64,000 nucleotides of DNA from Nocardia otitidiscaviarum NBRC 14405 (GCF_000308635.1 NZ_BAGD01000278.1:1-64000), one strand, 5' to 3'. Counted from the stretch's first letter, positions 1 to 8,947 are shown. The notes: generated from the letters alone by a model not told the origin. Numbers and translations: made by a program.

Positions 1-1285
1 GCTGCCGCAGCACGATGAGCCAACCGGGCAGGGACATCTCGCGCTGCCGGTGCGCCCAGCGGCGCGAGCGCGCGACCGCGATACCCGCCAGCACCGCCAC
101 GGCGAGGGTGGCCGCCGCGAGTCCCCAGTCCGCGTAGATTCCGGCCGGTCGCCGCACCGTCGGTTGGTCGCCCCGGGCGATGTCGACCAGTCCGTCGGCG
201 ATGATCGACGGGTCCGACTCCAGCGCCATCCCCATATCGGTCAGCACCACGATGCCGTACCCGGTCTTGGGCAGCAGCACCTGCTCGGCGGTGTAGGTGA
301 ACCAGGACCCGGTGTGGTACAGCCGTCCGGGTTCGGTGTCGTCGACCTGCCAGCCCATGGCGTAGCGGGAGCCGCGCGGCGGGGTGTGCATGAGGTCGAC
401 GGCGGCGGGGGAGACCAGTTGCTGTCCACCGGCCCCGCGGCCGCCGTTGTTCTGCATGATGAGCCACTGCGCCAGATCCGCCGCGGTGGTGACGATGCCG
501 TGGCTGCCGCCCACGAACCAGTCGATCTCGGGGACCGCGATCGCCTTCCCGTACAGGCGGATGTGGCCGCGCGGCAGGTCGGCGTCCCGCGGTCGGTCCA
601 CGGTGGTGCTCGCGTCCATGCCCAGCGGCCCGAAGACCCGCTCGCGCAGGTATTCCGCGTACGGTCGGCCGCTCACCATCTCCACCAGGCGCGCCGCGAC
701 CTGGTAGTTCGGATTGTGATAGTGGTAGTCGGTGCCGGGTTCGTCGGCCAGCGCCGCGCCGTGCAGCCGATCGACCGCCTCGGCGAGGGAATGCGCCTGG
801 GGCCGTTTGAGATCCGGGAAGGCGCGGTCGGACATGCCCGAGGTCTGGTTCAGCAGCTGCCGCACCGTGATCGCCTCGGCGCGCGGATCGGCCATGCCGA
901 ACTCGGGCAGATACCGCCGCACGGGTGCGTCCAGATCGACCCGGCCCGCCTCGACGAGCTGCATGACGGCCAGTGCCGCAAAGGATTTGCTCAGCGAGGC
1001 CACCGGCATCGGGGTGTCGGCGGTGATGGCCGCGCCGGTGGAGTCGCGGCCGTAGCCCGCCACGTGCACCACCCGGTCGCCGTGGGTGAGGGCGACCGCC
1101 GCGCCCGGTAGTCCGGTGCGCGCCAGATAGTCCGTCAGGAACCGGTCGATCTCGGCCGGATCGACCTCCCCGGTCTGTGCCGACGCCACCGCGACCGTCG
1201 GCGGCAGGGCCGGCAGCAGCAGCATCGCGATCACGGCGAGGACCGCCGAACCCGAGATCCGCACCGTGTCCGCGAGTTTCCGCAT
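1..1285 (-). CDS. Secreted serine beta-lactamase / penicillin-binding-like hydrolase (partial)
   Basis: The gene runs off the left edge of the window, so its C-terminus is missing; about 428 residues are visible. It begins with a clear export signal (MRKL, then a long hydrophobic run). The class C beta-lactamase/esterase fold is shown by the nucleophile motif SLSK in PVASLSKSF near residue 95 and a YHN motif (equivalent to YxN) about 105 residues later. A hydrophobic segment near the visible end may be a membrane anchor. GGGAGAAGGT precedes the ATG. It starts 14 bp after the luciferase-like gene, probably in one operon. Family members hydrolyse beta-lactams, D-amino-acid peptides or esters, and the sequence does not decide which. 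Confidence 0.85.
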   Translation of the reverse strand, partial: MRKLADTVRISGSAVLAVIAMLLLPALPPTVAVASAQTGEVDPAEIDRFLTDYLARTGLPGAAVALTHGDRVVHVAGYGRDSTGAAITADTPMPVASLSKSFAALAVMQLVEAGRVDLDAPVRRYLPEFGMADPRAEAITVRQLLNQTSGMSDRAFPDLKRPQAHSLAEAVDRLHGAALADEPGTDYHYHNPNYQVAARLVEMVSGRPYAEYLRERVFGPLGMDASTTVDRPRDADLPRGHIRLYGKAIAVPEIDWFVGGSHGIVTTAADLAQWLIMQNNGGRGAGGQQLVSPAAVDLMHTPPRGSRYAMGWQVDDTEPGRLYHTGSWFTYTAEQVLLPKTGYGIVVLTDMGMALESDPSIIADGLVDIARGDQPTVRRPAGIYADWGLAAATLAVAVLAGIAVARSRRWAHRQREMSLPGWLIVLRQ

Positions 1286-1299
1286 ACCTTCTCCCGATC

Positions 1300-2292
1300 T
1301 CAGCGCAGCGCTGGGATCACCTCGCGCTCGAACAACTCCATTCCGGAGGTGTCGTAGGCCGCCTCCGGGAAATTGAGAATGGCATATCCGAGGCCGAGTC
1401 CGCGTACGCGGGACAGATTTTCGACGACCTGTTCCGGGGTACCGACGGCGGCGGTGCCCCGCAACATATCGTTGACCTGCTGCTGCGCATTGTCTGCCCC
1501 CACAAATGGGGTCAGGCGCGCGGCGAGCGCCGCCAGCCGGTCCTCCACTTCCGCCTCGGTCGCGCCGATGGCCACATTGAAATTCGAGGAGCGGGTGATG
1601 GCGTCGAAATCGGTGCCCACCTCGGCGCAGTGGCCGCGCAGCAGTTCGGACTTGTGGGCGAATTGCTCCGGCTCGCCCGCGAAATTGGTGTATTGCGCGT
1701 ACTGGGCGGCGATGCGCAGCGTCACCTTTTCCCCGCCGCCCGCGATCCACAGCGGAATACCGCCCTCCTGGATCGGCAGCGGCCGCACGATCGCGCCGTT
1801 CACCTGGTAGTACTTGCCGTCCAGGGTGGCCGCGCCGGTGCTCCACGCCTGCCGGAAGATCTCCACGCCCTCGCGCAGGCGGCCCAGGCGCTCACCGGCG
1901 GGTGGGAAGCCGTACCCGTAGGCGCGCCACTCGTGTTCGTACCAGCCCGCGCCGATGCCCATCTCCACCCGGCCCGCCGACACATGGTCGACGGTGGCGG
2001 CGACCTTGGCCAGGTAGGCCGGATTGCGGTAGGCCATGGCGGTGCACATCTGGCCCAGGCGCACCCGCTCGGTGCTCGCGGCGAAGGCCGACATGAGCGT
2101 CCACGCCTCGTGGGTGGCCTCCTCGGTGGGCACCGGCACGGTGTGGAAGTGGTCGTAGACCCAGATCGACTCCCAATCCGGGTTGGCGTCCGCGCGTCGC
2201 GCGAGATCGCGCATGACCGACCACTGTTCGGCCGGGTCGATGCCGACCAGGTCGAGCCGCCAGCCCTGCGGGACGAAGATGCCGAAGCGCAC
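1300..2292 (-). CDS. LLM-class (luciferase-like) F420/flavin-dependent oxidoreductase
   Basis: A 330-residue TIM-barrel oxidoreductase of the bacterial luciferase-like superfamily. It opens MRFGIFVPQGW and carries the typical strings WVYDHFH near residue 45 and GIGAGWYEHEW near residue 125. A GTG start is chosen because AAGGAGATATCC sits just before it and the protein begins directly with the first barrel strand; the open frame continues upstream without homology. Cofactor is probably F420 or FMN. The substrate is unknown. It is followed after 14 bp by the beta-lactamase-like gene. Confidence 0.88.
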   Translation of the reverse strand: MRFGIFVPQGWRLDLVGIDPAEQWSVMRDLARRADANPDWESIWVYDHFHTVPVPTEEATHEAWTLMSAFAASTERVRLGQMCTAMAYRNPAYLAKVAATVDHVSAGRVEMGIGAGWYEHEWRAYGYGFPPAGERLGRLREGVEIFRQAWSTGAATLDGKYYQVNGAIVRPLPIQEGGIPLWIAGGGEKVTLRIAAQYAQYTNFAGEPEQFAHKSELLRGHCAEVGTDFDAITRSSNFNVAIGATEAEVEDRLAALAARLTPFVGADNAQQQVNDMLRGTAAVGTPEQVVENLSRVRGLGLGYAILNFPEAAYDTSGMELFEREVIPALR

Positions 2293-2431
2293 GGATATCT
2301 CCTTCGTGTGTGATCCGCTGTCGTTCCAGTCTGCCGTTCCGACGCTACAAGGCCGGAGCTCCGATCTCCGTTGCATAAAACTCGCCACAGGTTTGCTGAT
2401 ATTTGTCTGCGGAGTGGTTCGATGGGAAATC

Positions 2432-3793
2432 GTGGAGCCTCGCACCGATCTCGCCGCCACCGTCGACGCCCTCATGCCCGAGCTGAAAGCCAAGCTTGAG
2501 CGGCTCGTATCGATTCCCTCCATCGCCTTCCCCGACTACCCCCGGGAGAATGTGCAGCGGGCGCACGACTTCGTTGCCGAAGAATTGCGATCCGCTGGAA
2601 TCGACGACATCAGGGTCCTCGAGCTGCCGCGCACCGCCCCGGTTGTGTACGGCCGCATCCCCGCCCCCGAGGGCGCGCCGACCGTGCTGCTGTACGCGCA
2701 CTACGACGTCCAGCCGCCGGGTGACGCGGAACTGTGGCACACCCCGCCGTTCCGGCCGATCGAGCGGGACGGCGCGATCTACGGACGCGGCGCGGCCGAC
2801 TGCAAGGCCAATGTGATCGCCCATATCGCCGCGCTGCGCGCCTACGGCGGCACCCCGCCGGTGGGCGTGATCGTGGTGATCGAGGGTCAGGAGGAGTACG
2901 GCTCCGACTTCGACGACTATCCGGCCGCGCATCCCGAGCTGTTCCGGGCCGACGCCATGCTCATCTGCGATGCGGGCAATCTGCGGGCGGGCACGCCGAC
3001 CCTGGTGACCGCGCTGCGCGGGGTGGCCGATGTCTTCGTAGAGGTGCGGACGCTGGCCGCGCCCGTGCACTCGGGCCAATTCGGCGGGGCCGCACCGGAT
3101 GCCCTGCTGGCGCTCATGGCCGGACTGGCTACCCTGCACGACGCCGACGGCAATGTGGCGGTGCCCGGACTGCGCCGCGACACCTGGACCGGAGCCGACT
3201 ACACCGAGACCGAGTTCGCGGAGATCACCGGGATGACGCCGGATATGCCGCTGCTCGGTACCGGACCCATCGGGGAGCGCATCTGGTACGGCCCGGCGAT
3301 CACCGTGATCGGACTCGACGCCCCGGCCGTGGAGACCGCCGCCTCGGCGGTGGTGCCCTACGCCCGCGCCTACCTGAACGTTCGCGTGCATCCGGAGCAG
3401 AACCCGGCCGAGGGACAGCGCGCGGTGATCGAGCATCTGCGCCGGGCCCGGCCCTTCGGCATCCCGCTGACGGTCAGCGGCGGCGATGTGGGCACCGGTT
3501 TCGCCGCCGGCACCGACGGCCCCGCCTACACCGCCATGCGCGCGGCCATGGCGAAGGCGTGGGGGACCGACGCGGTGGATTCCGCCATGGGCGGTTCGAT
3601 TCCGCTCACCAACTCCATGGCCGCGGCCGCGCCGCACGCCGAGGTGCTCATGCTGGGTGTCGAGGACGCCAAGTGCAATATGCACGGCTACAACGAGCGG
3701 GTGCTGCTCAGCGAGCTGCGCAATGTGGCGGTGGCGGAGGCGGAGTTCTTCCAGCTGTTCGCCCGCACCTTCGCCGAACGGGCGGTCCGATGA
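2432..3793 (+). CDS. M20-family dipeptidase / peptidase
   Basis: About 453 residues, the usual M20 length. The di-zinc peptidase signature is present: YAHYDVQPPGD (first metal ligand His near residue 90), YGRGAADCKAN (bridging Asp) and EGQEEYGS (catalytic Glu plus metal ligand). The dimerisation domain follows, and a final His lies in KCNMHGYNE near the end. It would cleave small peptides or acylated amino acids in the cytoplasm. The start is uncertain: GTG 2432 is preferred by family alignment, and GTG 2414 is possible. The stop overlaps the next ATG by 4 bp (ATGA), so it is translationally coupled to a YfcC-type transporter that may import its substrate. Confidence 0.9.
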   Translation: MEPRTDLAATVDALMPELKAKLERLVSIPSIAFPDYPRENVQRAHDFVAEELRSAGIDDIRVLELPRTAPVVYGRIPAPEGAPTVLLYAHYDVQPPGDAELWHTPPFRPIERDGAIYGRGAADCKANVIAHIAALRAYGGTPPVGVIVVIEGQEEYGSDFDDYPAAHPELFRADAMLICDAGNLRAGTPTLVTALRGVADVFVEVRTLAAPVHSGQFGGAAPDALLALMAGLATLHDADGNVAVPGLRRDTWTGADYTETEFAEITGMTPDMPLLGTGPIGERIWYGPAITVIGLDAPAVETAASAVVPYARAYLNVRVHPEQNPAEGQRAVIEHLRRARPFGIPLTVSGGDVGTGFAAGTDGPAYTAMRAAMAKAWGTDAVDSAMGGSIPLTNSMAAAAPHAEVLMLGVEDAKCNMHGYNERVLLSELRNVAVAEAEFFQLFARTFAERAVR

Positions 3794-5307
3794 GCGATAC
3801 CGCCACCGCCGATCCCGCATCTCCGGAACACGAACGCAGCTGGACGTTCCCGTCCACCTACACGATCCTCGCGGGCGTCACGGTCCTGGTGTGGTTGGCG
3901 GCCTTCGTGATTCCGCCGGGGACCTACGACCACGACGACACCGGCCGCCCCGTCGCCGGGACCTATCACCGCCTCGACGAGTCGCAGAGTGTCGGCGACC
4001 GGCTGCGGGATCTGTTCCTGGCTCCCATCAACGGCCTCTACGGCGTGCAGGACGACGCGACCGGCCAGGTCGGCCCCGATATGTCGGGTGCGCTGTACGG
4101 CGCGGCGGCGGTATTCCTGTTCGTGCTGGCGGTCGGGGCCTTCATCACCGTCGCGTTCGGCACCGGCGCGCTCGACGCCGGCATCGGCCGTCTGGCCTAC
4201 GCCCTGCGGCGGCGTTCCTTCCTGCTGATCGTCGGCATCATGGTGGTCTTCGCGCTGGCGGGCACGGTGGAGGGATTCGCGGAGGAGACCCTCGGCTTCT
4301 ACGCCCTGCTGGTGCCGCTCATGCTGGCCCTGGGCTACGACCGCATGACCGCGGTCGGCGCGATCATCTGCGGTGCGGGCGTCGGCGTGCTGTGCTCGAC
4401 GGTGAACCCGTTCGCCACCGGCACCGCGTCCTCGGCGGCGGGCATCCCCATCGGTGACGGCATCGTGCTGCGCCTGGTCATGCTGGTGGTGCTGACCGCG
4501 GTCACCGTCGGCTACGTGCTCTGGTACGCACGCCGCGTCCAGCGCGACCCCGAAAAGTCGTGGTCCGGTTGGCAACCCGGGGACCGGGAGGTGAAAGCCG
4601 AAGACCACGAACCGAACCCGATGACCCGCCGCCAGCAGGCCGTGCTGTGGCTGGTGACGCTGACCTTCGCCTTCATGATCTTCTCCATCATCCCGTGGGC
4701 CGAGGTGATCGACGGCCCGGACGCCGCTCCCTTCCCGTGGGAACTGGGTTGGTACTTCCCGGAACTCACCGCCCTGTTCCTGGTGGGCGCGGTGGTGATC
4801 GGCCTGGTCGGCGGCCTCGGCGAAACCCGCATGACGGAGGAGATCGGCAAGGGCTTCGGCGATTTCGTCGGCGCGGGCATAGTCATCGTCCTCGCCCGCG
4901 GCGTCACCGTGATCATGAACAACACCCAGATCACCAGCACCGTCCTACACGCCCTCGAGGGCGTCGTCACCGGCACCTCCTCCGCCTTCTTCGCGGTAGG
5001 CGTCTTCCTGGTGAACGTCCCCCTCGCCTTCCTGATCCCCTCCACCTCGGGACACGCCACCCTCGCCATGCCCATCATGGCTCCCCTCGCCGACTTCGCG
5101 AACGTCCCCCGCTCCCTGGTCGTCACCGCCTGGCAATCCGCCTCGGGCTGGGCCAACCTGGTCACCCCCACCACGGCGGTGGTCACCGGCGGCATCGCCC
5201 TGGCCAAGGTCCGCTACGACCGCTACGTCCGGTTCGTGGGCCCACTCATGGGCATCCTGCTCGTGCTCATCTGCGTGTTCTTGGCGGCGGGAGCCTGGAT
5301 CGGCTGA
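3790..5307 (+). CDS. YfcC-family basic amino acid/peptide-type membrane transporter
   Basis: A 505-residue polytopic membrane protein with about 12 hydrophobic segments and a charged cytoplasmic loop (residues about 250-280) between the halves. It resembles the YfcC/ArcD/C4-dicarboxylate carrier group, with conserved strings GFAEETLGFY, NPFATGTASSAAG and IPSTSGHATLAMPIMAPLADF. Such proteins are secondary carriers for amino acids or related solutes; the substrate is not readable here. The ATG overlaps the stop of the M20 peptidase gene, which suggests a coupled uptake-and-hydrolysis unit. A strong hairpin follows the stop. Confidence 0.87.
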   Translation: MSDTATADPASPEHERSWTFPSTYTILAGVTVLVWLAAFVIPPGTYDHDDTGRPVAGTYHRLDESQSVGDRLRDLFLAPINGLYGVQDDATGQVGPDMSGALYGAAAVFLFVLAVGAFITVAFGTGALDAGIGRLAYALRRRSFLLIVGIMVVFALAGTVEGFAEETLGFYALLVPLMLALGYDRMTAVGAIICGAGVGVLCSTVNPFATGTASSAAGIPIGDGIVLRLVMLVVLTAVTVGYVLWYARRVQRDPEKSWSGWQPGDREVKAEDHEPNPMTRRQQAVLWLVTLTFAFMIFSIIPWAEVIDGPDAAPFPWELGWYFPELTALFLVGAVVIGLVGGLGETRMTEEIGKGFGDFVGAGIVIVLARGVTVIMNNTQITSTVLHALEGVVTGTSSAFFAVGVFLVNVPLAFLIPSTSGHATLAMPIMAPLADFANVPRSLVVTAWQSASGWANLVTPTTAVVTGGIALAKVRYDRYVRFVGPLMGILLVLICVFLAAGAWIG

Positions 5308-5472
5308 GGCGCTGGCGCTCGCCGACCACCGCTCGGCGAGCCGACACCGCTCCGGATCACAATCCCGGTGCAGCGCGAGCACTGTCGACTCCTCGAACGT
5401 CCGGATCGTGGCCGGGTCCAGGTCGCAGTCCGCCAATTCGACAATGCGCGGAGCTTCGTACGTCATCCCCAT
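4945..5472 (-). CDS. Small unknown protein with YEAP-type N-terminus (3' end uncertain)
   Basis: The start is well supported: the upstream gene stops 6 bp before it and its last codons supply AGGTGA as ribosome site. ATG 5472 or 5466 is possible. The first 50 residues look genuine (MTYEAPRIVELADCDLD..., three Cys in CDPERC and LADCD). From about residue 50 the frame simply runs on, antisense, into the transporter gene to give 175 residues; that part looks like frame shadow, so the true protein may have lost its own stop. No function is recognised. The YxxP start recalls leaders of lasso-type RiPPs, but no modifying enzymes lie nearby. Confidence 0.4.
   Translation of the reverse strand: MGMTYEAPRIVELADCDLDPATIRTFEESTVLALHRDCDPERCRLAERWSASASASADPGSRRQEHADEHEQDAHEWAHEPDVAVVADLGQGDAAGDHRRGGGDQVGPARGGLPGGDDQGAGDVREVGEGSHDGHGEGGVSRGGGDQEGEGDVHQEDAYREEGGGGAGDDALEGV
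5317..5341 (+). terminator. GC-rich stem-loop after the yfcC-like gene
   Basis: Ten bases after the transporter stop codon are perfect 9-bp arms, GCTCGCCGA and TCGGCGAGC, around a 7-base loop. There is no T-run, as is common for terminators in very GC-rich actinobacteria. It probably ends the peptidase-transporter transcript and would also act on the convergent transcript. Confidence 0.5.
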
Positions 5473-5478
5473 ACCCCG

Positions 5479-5724
5479 TCACCTGCGATGCTTCCCGGCC
5501 CGGCGGTGCCTGCCTCGCTCCACGGGCACCAGCACCCGATTGCGATGCAGCCGTCCGCAACGGATGAGGATGGCCCGCGCCGCGGCCTTGGCGGCGCACA
5601 CGGTGACCGGATGCTCCCGGTGTAGATCCCAGACCAGCACCGCGTCCTGTTCGGTCCAGCGATCCGTGCCGGGTGCCGTGCAGTCGTCGAACGCCGTCGG
5701 GTTGTCTGTGGCTACCAACATCAT
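5479..5724 (-). CDS. Small conserved-looking hypothetical protein
   Basis: An 81-residue protein beginning MMLVATDNPTAFDD after AGAGGTCG; ATG 5724 or 5721. The C-terminal third is very basic (RLHRNRVLVPVERGR...KHRR) and contains two Cys. I do not recognise the family. It is divergent from the HTH-DUF5753 gene across a 278-bp gap and followed immediately by the YEAP protein gene, so these two small genes form an operon back to back with a WhiJ/DUF397-type regulator pair. Confidence 0.5.
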   Translation of the reverse strand: MMLVATDNPTAFDDCTAPGTDRWTEQDAVLVWDLHREHPVTVCAAKAAARAILIRCGRLHRNRVLVPVERGRHRRAGKHRR

Positions 5725-6002
5725 CGACCTCTGAGTGGTGTGGGTGATGGAGCCCCTGATGGCCGGTACTTCGCGTGTTCCCTGAACCGTCGAACTGCGT
5801 GGGCACACTCAGCGATCCGAGTTGTGGTGTGGCTCGGGGGTTTCGGCTGTTCCCGGCCATCCGGGGTGAACTCAGTAGACACCCGACGGCTAAGAGATGG
5901 AACTTCCACCTTGTGTGAAACATGGCGGGGATGCCAAACTTTCAGAACGGCTACACCCAGCTCGGATACTTCCAAATCTCGCCCCCTTCAATAGCGAGGC
6001 TA

Positions 6003-6884
6003 ATGGCCATGGCTGGATCGACCCTTGCGAGTAGAGCGCTCGGACGACTGCTTGCTCAGCATCGCACCCGAGCTGGGCTTACCAGGTATGCGGCAGCGCA
6101 GATCGTGGAGACCTCACAGCAAACTATCGGGCGGCTGGAAGACGGTCTGAAAACCAAAGTCCCCCAACTGTGGATCAATGCGTTCTCTGATGCATACGGT
6201 GTGGGCGACGAGGACCGCAGAGTGATGCTCGGGCTGGCCCAGGAACTCAACTCGGTGCAGAAGAACTGGTGGCGAGCCTATGCCGATGAGATGCGCCCGG
6301 GATTCGATCACTACATGGGCTTGGAGGCCGCTGCCCGCAAAGTCACCGCATGGAAGACCGCCATTGTGCCCGGTCTGCTCCAAACTCCCGCGTACCGCCG
6401 TGCGATGGCCTGGCTGGAGACGCCCGACATGCCGACCGGACAGGTCGAGAAACTGATCGAGGTCGCGGAGAAGCGACAGTTGCGCCTGCGCGATACCGAC
6501 TTCGCCGTGGATGTGATCCTGTGGGAGGCCGTGATTCGTGACCAGATCGGTGGCCGAGGCGTCATGGCCGAACAACTCGACCGGCTCCTCGAAGTGAGTG
6601 AACTGCCGAACGTCACTGTTCGGATGGTTTCGTTCGACGCGGCAGGGCACCTGGGCTCCCGCGTAGGTTCATTCGTCCTGCTGGAGTTTCCCAAGTTGCC
6701 CGCCACCGGAATGGCCGAACCACCTGTGATCTATGTCGAGGAATGGGCCGGAGACCTGTACCTCGAACGAGAAGCGGAAGTGACGCGCTATCGCGAAGCT
6801 CTGGCCGAGATCAGCCGTGTAGCGTTGGATCCCGACACGACCAGGCACATCGTGTCGGCGACGGCAAAGGAGTACCGCGCGTGA
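6003..6884 (+). CDS. XRE-type HTH regulator with DUF5753 (WhiJ/Scr1-like)
   Basis: A 293-residue protein. Residues 10-65 form a Cro/CI helix-turn-helix (LLAQHRTRAGLTRYAAAQIV...QQTIGRLEDG). The remainder is DUF5753, with the diagnostic PGLLQTPAYRRAM near residue 120, ILWEAVIRDQIGG and the C-terminal beta region LGSRVGSFVLLEFP. Family members such as WhiJ of Streptomyces pair with DUF397 proteins and act as conditional regulators or toxin-antitoxin-like modules. ATG 6003 or 6009 is the likely start; earlier in-frame ATGs lack homology. The stop overlaps the DUF397 start by 4 bp (GTGA). The gene is less GC-rich than its neighbours, which fits horizontal acquisition. Confidence 0.88.
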   Translation: MAMAGSTLASRALGRLLAQHRTRAGLTRYAAAQIVETSQQTIGRLEDGLKTKVPQLWINAFSDAYGVGDEDRRVMLGLAQELNSVQKNWWRAYADEMRPGFDHYMGLEAAARKVTAWKTAIVPGLLQTPAYRRAMAWLETPDMPTGQVEKLIEVAEKRQLRLRDTDFAVDVILWEAVIRDQIGGRGVMAEQLDRLLEVSELPNVTVRMVSFDAAGHLGSRVGSFVLLEFPKLPATGMAEPPVIYVEEWAGDLYLEREAEVTRYREALAEISRVALDPDTTRHIVSATAKEYRA

Positions 6885-7087
6885 ACGTCGACCTATCCGA
6901 GGCCGAGTGGTTCAAGAGCAGTCACAGCAGTGCGCAAGGTGAGTGTGTGGAAGTGGCGCTCCTTGCGGGCGGAGCAGTGGGAGTCAGGGATTCGAAGAAC
7001 GCTACGGGTTCTGCGCTGGTATTCATGCCCAGCGCGTGGGACGCGTTCGTAACGGGTGTGCAGACCGGCGAATTCGATGCCGGATGA
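6881..7087 (+). CDS. DUF397 protein, partner of the HTH-DUF5753 regulator
   Basis: A 68-residue protein with the classic DUF397 pattern: WFKSSHSSAQGECVEVA, VGVRDSK and a C-terminal aromatic WDAFVTGVQTGEFD. GTG start overlapping the regulator stop. In Streptomyces the DUF397 proteins (BldB-related) bind or counteract their cognate HTH partner. It has no predicted catalytic residues. Confidence 0.88.
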   Translation: MNVDLSEAEWFKSSHSSAQGECVEVALLAGGAVGVRDSKNATGSALVFMPSAWDAFVTGVQTGEFDAG

Positions 7088-7228
7088 GGTGACATGACGT
7101 GGAGGTCGCCCCAGCAGCCGGTCGACTTCAGCGGCATTCGCGGGTGCTTCGGCATGTTCGAGAACGACTTTCATCGTTTCCATTATTTCCCGCCCAGCGA
7201 AAATCGACCGGTATGTCCCCGGTTCTAC

Positions 7229-8947
7229 TCAAAAGGGTGGGCTCTCCGCACCCCCATCAGAGCCGACGACACTGCACAAGGTGCCTCCGACAGTGACGGT
7301 GTGGTGGACGTCGCGGTGTGTGCGCAGGTGTCGTCGCCCTGGCGGGATGTAGACGTGGAGTAGTTCGGTGAGTGCGTTGACCGTCGGTCCTGGGTCGAGT
7401 AGCGGTGGATCGGGTTGTGGATCAACGGGTTCCACTAGGGTGGCGGCCACCGGCGCGTGCGGGAACAGGAATTTCGCGCCTTCGGGGCTGGTGGTGATCG
7501 TATCGCCGGAGGGGGTGCGCCATTCGATGCGCCGATGCGGATGGTGGGTGACCGTCCAGCCGTTCATGCCGTGGTCGGCGAGGGTTTTCAGGCGGTGGTG
7601 GCGGCGGCAGCGGCAGCCGAGGTTGTGTACGGTGGTGGGTCCGCCGGTGGTGGGGGCGTGGTGGTCGAAGGGCTGTTGGTGGTCGAGGTCGGTGGCCGCG
7701 GCCGGGACCGGGCAGCCGGGAGCGCGGCAGGTTCCATCGAGTGCTCGTACGCGGGCGGCGACCGTGGCGCTGGGGCGGTATCGCCATTCTGGTGAGTCCA
7801 TCGCCGTTGGTGGGGGATTCATGTTGCGTGGGGGTATGGCAGCGGTGTCGTCGATCGTGGCAAGGCCGTTCTCAGCGACGTCCGGAGCTGCGGGTACACG
7901 GTCGGGGTCGGCGGGTTCGCCGATGACAGGACTGCCGTCGGCGAGCTCGACCGCTGCCGGTGCATGGATGTCGTCGGCGGATTCGATGGTCGGCGATCCT
8001 GCGGTGTGGGGTGTGGTGGTGTCGCTGCCGATTTCGTCGCTGGTTTCGGTGATGACATGGGAGCGGGCGTGGCGGGCGATCTGCCGCGCCAGATCGGCGT
8101 CGATCGCACCGAACCCCGCCAACAACCCCGGATTGTCCTGCACCCCCGCCAGGGTCGCCGCGCTGACACCGACCTGCACCAACGCCCGCCGCGCGGCCGA
8201 CACCGGCGTGGTCGGGTCCCGGCGAGCACACTCGGGCAGCGTGCAGCCGCAGGTCAGTCGCCCGCTCCCGTCGGCCAACGCCACCAGGGCATCAGCGCGC
8301 CGCTGATTCATCGAGCGCGGATCGGCGGCACAACACTGACTGACAGCCATCTCCCGCAACCGTTCGAACAACGTCCAACCCCCAGCCGCGGGCAACACCG
8401 CATCGACCAGCGCGGTCCCGTCGTCGGCCGCACGCACGGCCACGTACCGTTCGCGTTCGGCCTCACGACGCCGCCGCGCCTGCCCGGCGGGGTCGAGCTC
8501 GAGCAGCTTCTTACGGATGGTGCGCCGCAACCGCGCGGGATCACTGCGCTCGGCACGGCCGACCACGTCTTCTTCCAACTCCGCGACCGTGTCGTCGGGT
8601 GCATTGACCAGCGTGTCGTGGATCGCGCGTACCCGCGCCAAATCGATCCACCCCTGCGCGAACGCCCGCCGGGTCGCGGGCAACCGCCCCAATCCCATCC
8701 CGAGCGCGATCAGCCCGTCCGCGCTGCGCTGCGAGACCCGCACCGCCACACCGATTTCCGTGGCCGCCGACTCCCCGGCATACCGCGCCGCGACCCCGGC
8801 CTCGAGCTGCTGGGCGCGCCGCAGCCGATACAGCCGTGTCATCAACTCGACCTCCTCGGCTTGGGCGGCGGCGATCTGCGCGTGTACCTCCCGCAGTCGC
8901 GCGACCAGCTCGTAGCTGGTGGCCTCGCCCGCGACGGTTTCGCTCAT
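7229..8947 (-). CDS. DUF222 / 13E12-repeat protein with C-terminal HNH nuclease domain
   Basis: A 572-residue member of the actinobacterial 13E12 family. Residues about 10-300 are DUF222 (QLEAGVAARYAGESAATEIG...). A low-complexity linker (about 310-390) precedes an HNH domain near 400-460: DGTCRAPGCPVPAAATDLDH...GGPTTVHNLGCRCRRHHRLK, with the Cys pairs and the DxDH/HH metal site intact. The family is multi-copy in mycobacteria and nocardiae; several mycobacterial members are DNA-damage inducible and one repeat is a prophage attachment site. A -10-like TAGATT lies 7 nt before the ATG, suggesting a leaderless transcript, and a LexA-like box covers the start codon. Confidence 0.92.
   Translation of the reverse strand: MSETVAGEATSYELVARLREVHAQIAAAQAEEVELMTRLYRLRRAQQLEAGVAARYAGESAATEIGVAVRVSQRSADGLIALGMGLGRLPATRRAFAQGWIDLARVRAIHDTLVNAPDDTVAELEEDVVGRAERSDPARLRRTIRKKLLELDPAGQARRRREAERERYVAVRAADDGTALVDAVLPAAGGWTLFERLREMAVSQCCAADPRSMNQRRADALVALADGSGRLTCGCTLPECARRDPTTPVSAARRALVQVGVSAATLAGVQDNPGLLAGFGAIDADLARQIARHARSHVITETSDEIGSDTTTPHTAGSPTIESADDIHAPAAVELADGSPVIGEPADPDRVPAAPDVAENGLATIDDTAAIPPRNMNPPPTAMDSPEWRYRPSATVAARVRALDGTCRAPGCPVPAAATDLDHQQPFDHHAPTTGGPTTVHNLGCRCRRHHRLKTLADHGMNGWTVTHHPHRRIEWRTPSGDTITTSPEGAKFLFPHAPVAATLVEPVDPQPDPPLLDPGPTVNALTELLHVYIPPGRRHLRTHRDVHHTVTVGGTLCSVVGSDGGAESPPF

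Noticed and set aside
2734..3789. Continuous frame upstream of the YfcC start that would fuse about 350 residues to the carrier.
   Set aside because: The extension is the peptidase gene read out of phase (Arg/Gly-rich). The ATGA overlap gives the proper start at 3790.
6893..7183. A 96-residue minus-strand frame starting METMKVVLEHAEAPANAAEV with AEVDRLLGRPPR, reminiscent of the C-terminus of NmrA-like proteins.
   Set aside because: Two-thirds of it is antisense to the well-supported DUF397 gene; at best a very short relic, too weak to annotate.
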